A stretch of DNA of 64,000 nt from Nonomuraea polychroma (GTDB lineage Bacteria > Actinomycetota > Actinomycetes > Streptosporangiales > Streptosporangiaceae): contig NZ_SAUN01000001.1 of the NCBI RefSeq assembly GCF_004011505.1, forward strand, positions 2,790,001 to 2,854,000. Direction: 5' to 3'. This document shows, piece by piece, positions 59,286 through 64,000 of the stretch. How positions within the stretch are numbered: position 1 is the first letter of the stretch; every line of letters starts with the position of its first letter. A model generated the notes under the pieces. It was not told the DNA's origin, did not search any database, and saw only the letters and a list, made by a program, of their open reading frames with translations. Position numbers and translations under genes: made by a program.

Positions 59286-60872
59286 ATGACATCACCATCT
59301 CAACGAGAAGTCGCAAGTCGGCGACCGAATGTCGCTGGGGCGCGCCAGTGGGCCGGGCTCGCGATGCTGGCCCTGCCCACCTTGCTGTTGGCCATGGACG
59401 TCACAGTGCTCTACCTCGCAGTGCCACATCTCGTGGCGGATCTGCAGCCCAGCAGCGAGCAGATGTTGTGGATCACCGACGTCTACGGGTTCATGATCGC
59501 CGGATTCCTCGTGACGATGGGGACGCTGGGCGACCGGATCGGGCGACGCAGGTTGCTGATGTGGGGAGCGGGGGCGTTTGGCATGGCATCGGTGGCTGCT
59601 GCGTACGCCCCCAGCGCGGAGGCGTTGATCGCCGCCCGGGCGCTGCTCGGGATTGCGGGGGCGACGCTGATGCCCTCCACGCTGGCGCTGATCAGCAACA
59701 TGTTCCGGGACGCACGCCAGCGGGGGACCGCCATCGGCATCTGGGCGGCGAGCATGTCCGGCGGAGTCGCCCTGGGGCCGGTGGTCGGCGGGGCGCTGCT
59801 GGAATCGTTCGGATGGGGGGCGGCGTTCCTGATCGCCGTGCCGGTGATGGCGCTGCTGCTGGTGGGCGGGCCGCTAATGATCCCGGAGTACCGCGACACC
59901 ACCGCAGGGCGGCCCGACCCGGTCAGCGTCGCGCTTTCCCTGGTCGCCATGCTGACGATCGTGTACGGCGTCAAGCTGCTGTCCCACGGGGGCGACCCGG
60001 TCCTGAGCGGCGGGATCGTTCTGGCCGGTCTGGCCGCCGGAGCGGTGTTCTGGCGGCGGCAGCGCGGGCTCGCCGACCCGGTGCTCGACGTGACGCTCTT
60101 CCGGAATCGCGCCCTCGCCGGCGCCCTGCTCGTCCTGCTCCTGGGCTTGGCCGCCACCGCTGGCACCTACCTGTTCGTCACGCGGTTCCTCCAGGGAGTC
60201 GAGGGCTTGTCCCCGCTTGCGGCGGGCCTGTGGCTGGTGCCCTCGTCGGTTGCCATGATCCTCACCTCCCTGGCTGCCCCCATCCTGGTACGGCGACTGC
60301 CCGAGCGGGTCGTGGTCGCCGGGTCCCTGGCGGTATCGGCGGCCGGCTTCCTCCTGCTGGTCCTGCTCGGCCAGGCAGCCGGGCTCCCCCTCCTGATCGC
60401 CGGCATCGTCGTCGTCTACGTCGGCCAGGGCCCGATCATGGCGCTGGGCACCGACCTCGTTGTCGGCTCCGCCCCGCCCGAGAAGGCCGGATCCGCTGCG
60501 GCCATGTCCGAAACGAGCACCGAACTCGGCCTGGCCCTGGGTGTGGCCGTCCTGGGCAGCGTCGGAGCCGCCGTCTACCGTCAGGCCGTGCCCACCGCGC
60601 TTCCCGCCGGCCTCCCGTCGGAGGCGACCTCCGCCGCCCGCGACTCGATCGAGGCCGCGGTCACCGCCGTCGCACACCTCCCGCCCGCCCAGGCGGAAGC
60701 CGTACTCGCACCCGCCCGGGAGGCGTTCACTGCAGGCCTCAACCTCGTCGCCGGGATCGGCGCAGTCGCCACCCTGGCCCTGGCCGTGCTCGCCTTGGCG
60801 GCCCTCCGCCGACAGCCACCGGCCGCCGAACCCGCACCCGCCGAGACGGCGGAGGTTCTCGGCCAGGCCTGA
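59286..60872 (+). CDS. MFS drug exporter, DHA2 (14-TMS) family
   Basis: The 528-residue protein is a 14-helix DHA2-type antiporter of the QacA/SmvA group. ALPTLLLAMDVTVLYLAVPHL (motif D1), then GTLGDRIGRRRLLMWG (motif A) and GGVALGPVVGGALLESFGWGAAFL (motif C, proton antiport) are visible. Its ATG is eight bases past the -10 box, so the message has almost no leader. With the divergent MerR gene it forms an inducible multidrug or quaternary-ammonium-compound resistance unit. The substrate is inferred from homology. Confidence 0.9.
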   Translation: MTSPSQREVASRRPNVAGARQWAGLAMLALPTLLLAMDVTVLYLAVPHLVADLQPSSEQMLWITDVYGFMIAGFLVTMGTLGDRIGRRRLLMWGAGAFGMASVAAAYAPSAEALIAARALLGIAGATLMPSTLALISNMFRDARQRGTAIGIWAASMSGGVALGPVVGGALLESFGWGAAFLIAVPVMALLLVGGPLMIPEYRDTTAGRPDPVSVALSLVAMLTIVYGVKLLSHGGDPVLSGGIVLAGLAAGAVFWRRQRGLADPVLDVTLFRNRALAGALLVLLLGLAATAGTYLFVTRFLQGVEGLSPLAAGLWLVPSSVAMILTSLAAPILVRRLPERVVVAGSLAVSAAGFLLLVLLGQAAGLPLLIAGIVVVYVGQGPIMALGTDLVVGSAPPEKAGSAAAMSETSTELGLALGVAVLGSVGAAVYRQAVPTALPAGLPSEATSAARDSIEAAVTAVAHLPPAQAEAVLAPAREAFTAGLNLVAGIGAVATLALAVLALAALRRQPPAAEPAPAETAEVLGQA

Positions 60873-61273
60873 GACCGGCCGCGGCCGGGAGCAAGGCGAA
60901 TCCAGCCCGCCTCCCCAGCGGCATCTACGGCATCGCCGGCATCTTGTCCACCCTCGCCGACCTGGCCCTTTTCCAGCTCCACCACTGGCCCATGGCTCCA
61001 TCTGGGTGGCCGAAACCCGGCAGGTCCGCACCGGCGACCTAGGCGCCGGCCCTCATTTCGACATGTGGGCCAGAACCGCGACCTGGCCCGCGGCCGCAGC
61101 CTAGGGAGTCGGTAGACGCCGTGGCCCAGCGACTGAGTGAATGGGGATTTCTTGGACGCCTATGGTGGCGTTCCGGACCTTTCGGGAGGAGTTGCCGAAG
61201 GCCTGAAACAGACGTGGAGCCCCCGGTAGAAGAGCTCTCACCACAAGACGCTCAACCGGCCGGAAGTCTCCAC
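60873..61273. other. Intergenic stretch at the left flank of IS copy 2
   Basis: These 401 bases contain no recognised gene. The left end of the IS element must lie within the right half, but no copy of its right terminal repeat was found there. Confidence 0.35.
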
Positions 61274-62140
61274 GTGATTGATCATCGTCCCACGCTTGAC
61301 GTCTCTCGTGCACTGGTTCAGTACGTCGCGGGGTTGCTGCGGGCAGAGCGCCGGCTGCGTAGGACGCCCAAGGGCAGCCGGGCCTTGACCCCGTTCCGGC
61401 AGGCGGTCATGGTGCTGTGCTGGTTCCGCGGCGTGAACGACATCCCCAAGCTCGGCCGCGATCACCGAGTCTCCCGGCCCACCGCCTACCGCTACATCCA
61501 CGAGTCAATCGAGGTTCTCGCAGATCAAGCCCCAGATCTTTCCGAAGCTCTGGACCGCGCTCAAGCCGAGGGACTGGCGTATGTGATCCTGGACGGCACT
61601 CTGATCCCGATCGATCGCTGCGCCGAGCAGACCGTCAGCGTCAAGGGCGAGTCCATCGACGCCTGGTACTCCGGCAAGTGGTACTCCGGCAAGGCCCACC
61701 AGCACGCCGGCAACCTCCAAGCCTCTCGGCACCAGACGGCCTGCCGTTGTGGATCGGCGAGGTCGAGCCCGGCTCCGTCCATGATCTGACAGCCGCCCGT
61801 GCGAACGTCCTGGGTGCGCTGTACGCCGCTGCCGCACGTGGCCTGCCCACCCTCGCCGACAGCGGCTACGACGGCGCCGGAATCGGCATCCACACGCCGA
61901 TCAAACAACCCTCCGGCAATCAGATCCTCAGCCCGGACAACCGCACCTACAATCGGCTCCTACGGGCCCTGCGCTGTCTCGGTGAACGCGGATTCGCCCT
62001 GCTCAAAGGCCGCTGGCGGACCCTCCAGCACATCACCGTCAGCCCCAGCAGAATCGGCGACATCGCCCGCGCAGGACTTGTCCTCACCCATTTCGAGCAC
62101 AACGACCTACCGGCAATTCCCTGAGATCACCTCATTGCTC
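61230..62140 (+). mobile_element. IS5-type insertion sequence with disrupted transposase (copy 2)
   Basis: This is the longer copy, with the transposase start region retained. Its right end CTGAGATCACCTCATTGC is like copy 1. The left boundary is approximate because the left repeat was not identified. Confidence 0.7.
61274..62124 (+). pseudogene. IS5-family transposase with 15-bp duplication and frameshift
   Basis: The GTG at 61274 starts VIDHRPTLDVSRALVQYVAG. The frame follows copy 1 to about 61720, where one base is missing (GCCTCTCG against GCACTGTCG in copy 1). The rest continues in another frame to 62124. TGGTACTCCGGCAAG is tandemly repeated (61664-61693), adding WYSGK in frame. Apart from these two changes the protein matches copy 1 closely. 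No active transposase results without programmed frameshifting, for which no slippery site is evident. Confidence 0.8.
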
Positions 62141-62709
62141 CTCCTGCTCCGTCAAACGCGATCAGATGCTTGACGAACGCGAAATTATGCGGCTCCCGTC
62201 GTCCCCGACGATAGGGCTGAAGTTTCTTTCACGTTGTGGAAGCTGCTTTTGAGACAGTCCGCCAACGGTCTTCGCGGAAGACGTGTCCGATGGCTGTCCG
62301 AGCACTGGCTCCCCATGCCCCTGGCGCAGGGCACCAGCCGACGCCGCGCGACCGCGTCGCCTCCGGACGCGATTGATCGTGAAAACGCGCGCGAGTAAAT
62401 CTGGGTAATTGCCGTTGCAAAACCTGTTTACGGTGATATCCGGCAAAGAGTCTTTTGTCAGGATGCTCAGGTCAAGGGTGGAAATCGGCCCCCATAGTCG
62501 CGAGGACGCCGGACAACCGGGCCGACGTTCGGTTTTCCTTCGCCGCGGCCGGGCTCTCGCCGCGCCCCGTGCCCGCCGCATCCGAGCTGGCCGCGCACGT
62601 ACGGACTGGGGATGTGGTCGCTGACCTGCCGTAGGCGCGGCGATCCGGCCACGTCACCCCCGTACCGACGGGGGTCTGGTCATGGCGCGGGCGAAGATCG
62701 ACGTGACGT
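62125..62709. other. Long stretch without a recognised gene
   Basis: No coding sequence with family resemblance is seen in 585 bases on either strand. The sequence is less GC-biased at 62360-62470 than its surroundings. Confidence 0.35.
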
Positions 62710-62732
62710 GTAGGAAATTTCCTACATATAGT
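62710..62732 (+). promoter_or_regulatory. Perfect GTAGGAAATTTCCTAC palindrome with TATAGT -10 box
   Basis: The 16-bp palindrome at 62710-62725 is followed by A and TATAGT (62727-62732). The GTAGG-N6-CCTAC arms, the one-base spacing and the -10 box are the same as at 40335-40357. The TIGR03086 gene starts downstream at 62773. Confidence 0.75.
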
Positions 62733-62772
62733 GGGGTGCGTCCTCATTCCGACCTCGAAGATGGGATCATCC

Positions 62773-63366
62773 ATGTCCGCGATCGCCGATCGATTCGACC
62801 GCCTCGCAGGGGGCTTCCTGGCCCGCGTTCAGGCGACTCCCGCGGACCGATGGGACCGCGTCAGTCCCTGCGAGGGATGGACGGCCCGCGACGTCGTGGC
62901 GCACGTCATCAACGGGCACCGCGGCATCGTCTCGGTCGTGCGCGGCACCCCGCCGCAGCCCTCTCACGGCGTCGGCGTGTCCGGCATGGCCGACGCCCCG
63001 CACGTCGAGCCGGGCGCCCACCTCGCCGCCGCCTACGCCGAGGTCCGGGCGGAACTCCGCGCCATCCTCACCGATCCGGCACTGGCGGCCACGCCCCTTC
63101 CGTTCAGCCCCATCGGGCCCGTCCCCGTCGAGCGAGCGGCCGACGTCGTGGGGGCCCTGGAACTGCTCGTCCACACCTGGGACCTGGCCCGTGCGGTCGG
63201 CGGAGACGAGACCCTGGACCGCGAGGCCGTCATCAGCACCCATGAGAGCCTGCGCCCCCACTACGCCGCCCTCCAGGCGACCGGCGCCTTCGAGCCGCAG
63301 GCCGTGCCCCCGGCGGACGCCGACCCGCAGACCGCGTTCCTGTACTTCACCGGCCGCCGCCCCTGA
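62773..63366 (+). CDS. TIGR03086-family (maleylpyruvate-isomerase-like, DinB-fold) protein
   Basis: From the ATG at 62773 the product is 197 residues; in-frame starts also exist at 62761 and 62731. MSAIADRFDRLAGGFLARV and CEGWTARDVVAHVINGHRGI (metal-binding His in AHVINGH) are typical. Further ligands may be the His in LLVHTWDLARAVG, a block conserved in this family. Members are mycothiol-dependent or metal-binding enzymes of unclear function. The operator shared with the VOC-ArsR-SRPBCC operon suggests common control. Confidence 0.85.
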   Translation: MSAIADRFDRLAGGFLARVQATPADRWDRVSPCEGWTARDVVAHVINGHRGIVSVVRGTPPQPSHGVGVSGMADAPHVEPGAHLAAAYAEVRAELRAILTDPALAATPLPFSPIGPVPVERAADVVGALELLVHTWDLARAVGGDETLDREAVISTHESLRPHYAALQATGAFEPQAVPPADADPQTAFLYFTGRRP

Positions 63367-63409
63367 CCCACTCGAACGCCGGGATGGGCCGGCACCCCGG
63401 GACCGGGCA

Positions 63410-63577
63410 GTGCTCACCATCCCCATCGGCCAAGTGAACGGGGACGGCGCCGACGGCGACCTGATCGCCCAGCACCGGGCATGCCCGGCCTGCGACGTCC
63501 TGCTGACCCGCGCCAGCGGCCTGTTCGGCGACCGCGTCAACCTCACGAGCGATGAGGAAAGAGATTGCCGGGGGTGA
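63410..63577 (+). CDS. Possible 55-residue protein with a CxxC motif
   Basis: A GTG opens a frame with IAQHRACPACDVLLTRASGLF and DRVNLTSDEE. The CPAC pair could bind zinc. It ends before the convergent sigma-factor gene. No family or ribosome site was recognised, so it may be a fragment or a chance frame. Confidence 0.3.
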   Translation: MLTIPIGQVNGDGADGDLIAQHRACPACDVLLTRASGLFGDRVNLTSDEERDCRG

Positions 63578-63631
63578 TCTCTTCGAGACGCGGCACCGCG
63601 AACAACGAACAGGACAGGGCCGCCGGAACGA

Positions 63632-64000
63632 TCAACCAGTGTCGCCGCGGCAGGCGGCGGCGCGTTCCTCCAGCAGGGCGCGCTCGCGGGCGTTGCGGGT
63701 CATGCTCGCCGCCCGCTCGAACTCGGCCCGCGCCTCCTCCCGCCGTCCCAGCTTGTACAGGAAATCGCCGCGGACGCTCGGCAGCAGGTGGTAGTCCTTC
63801 AGTGAGGGCTCGTCCATGATCTGGTCCAGGAGCTCAAGCCCGACCGCCGGGCCGTACGCCATGGACAGGGCGACCGCCCGGTTGAGCTCGACCACGGGGG
63901 AGCGCGAGAGCTTGGCCAGCTCCTCGTAGAGGCCGGCGATGCGTACCCAGTCGGTGTCCTCGGGGTTGAGCGCGCGGGCGTGGCAGGCGGCGATGGCGGC
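63632..64000 (-). CDS. ECF-type sigma factor with C-terminal extension (partial, runs off the window)
   Basis: The 123 residues inside the window are the C-terminal end of a longer protein. AAIAACHARALNPEDTDW, then RIAGLYEELAKLSRSPVVELNRAVALSM and GPAVGLELLDQI match the TPR-like extension (DUF6596) of ECF42-type sigma factors. These regulators often pair with DGPF-domain genes. The sigma-2 and sigma-4 regions lie beyond the window. A further TPR-like repeat (LYKLGRREEARAEFERA) closes it. Confidence 0.8.
   Translation of the reverse strand, partial: AAIAACHARALNPEDTDWVRIAGLYEELAKLSRSPVVELNRAVALSMAYGPAVGLELLDQIMDEPSLKDYHLLPSVRGDFLYKLGRREEARAEFERAASMTRNARERALLEERAAACRGDTG

Noticed and set aside
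39189..62732. Common operator for the cyd-padR region and the ArsR sites
   Set aside because: Both contain CTACRTATAG, but the cyd repeats lack the GTAGG arm and have a 15-base phase. The overlap is mostly the -10-like TATAG.
1..64000. tRNA, rRNA or CRISPR array
   Set aside because: No T-loop-like GGTTCGA-x-TCC segments with matching arms, no rRNA blocks and no regularly spaced repeats were found by eye.

Overview
The window is high-GC actinobacterial DNA: GTG starts are frequent, TGA stops dominate, and GGAGG-type ribosome sites and leaderless promoters both occur. The gene set (HspR-type operator in front of lon, CebR-type cellobiose operon, class II DAHP synthase, RskA-type anti-sigma factor, M64 peptidase, DUF5994 and STAS stress genes) suits a filamentous soil actinomycete, perhaps Streptosporangiaceae or Streptomycetaceae. 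The genus cannot be fixed without a search. No rRNA, tRNA or CRISPR array was seen.

Layout. 0.1-10.7 kb: an exported alpha/beta hydrolase, a PaaK-like ligase, a stand-alone LuxR-type HTH gene, lon with a HAIR operator, an acyl-CoA synthetase, a Lys/Trp-rich secreted protein, and the methionine importer metN-metI-metQ with a divergent MarR-type regulator. 11-29.5 kb: an accessory region of small membrane proteins, pseudogenes, IS5-type remnants, a portal-protein fragment and a broken tyrosine recombinase. Its core (14.9-26.1 kb) holds two versions of a stress cassette (STAS anti-anti-sigma, DUF5994, acyl-CoA desaturase, a membrane-anchored paralog pair). Most copies in one or the other version are broken.

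29.7-45 kb: htrA-type protease; ABC exporter with its regulator; cydA-cydB-cydD-cydC with a divergent padR; a VOC-ArsR-SRPBCC operon; a pentapeptide-like membrane protein; an ExeM/NucH-type secreted nuclease; thioredoxin. 45-53 kb: DUF574 methyltransferase, class II DAHP synthase, an orphan anti-sigma factor, a secreted M64 metallopeptidase and a kinase-fold phosphotransferase. 53-58 kb: a cellobiose-uptake operon (binding protein, two permeases, GH1 beta-glucosidase, LacI-type repressor) behind two perfect CebR operators.

58-64 kb: IS5-type remnants, a MerR regulator divergent from an MFS drug exporter, a TIGR03086-family gene and the end of an ECF-type sigma factor cut by the window edge.

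Regulation visible in the DNA: HAIR at lon, three phased repeats between cydA and padR, CebR boxes at the sugar operon, a MerR-type 19-bp spacer promoter, and a GTAGG/CCTAC palindrome joined to a TATAGT -10 box at two loci 22 kb apart. The last suggests a small ArsR regulon. Two further points deserve a look: the cytochrome bd subunits are unusually short, and the duplicated stress cassette is decaying.
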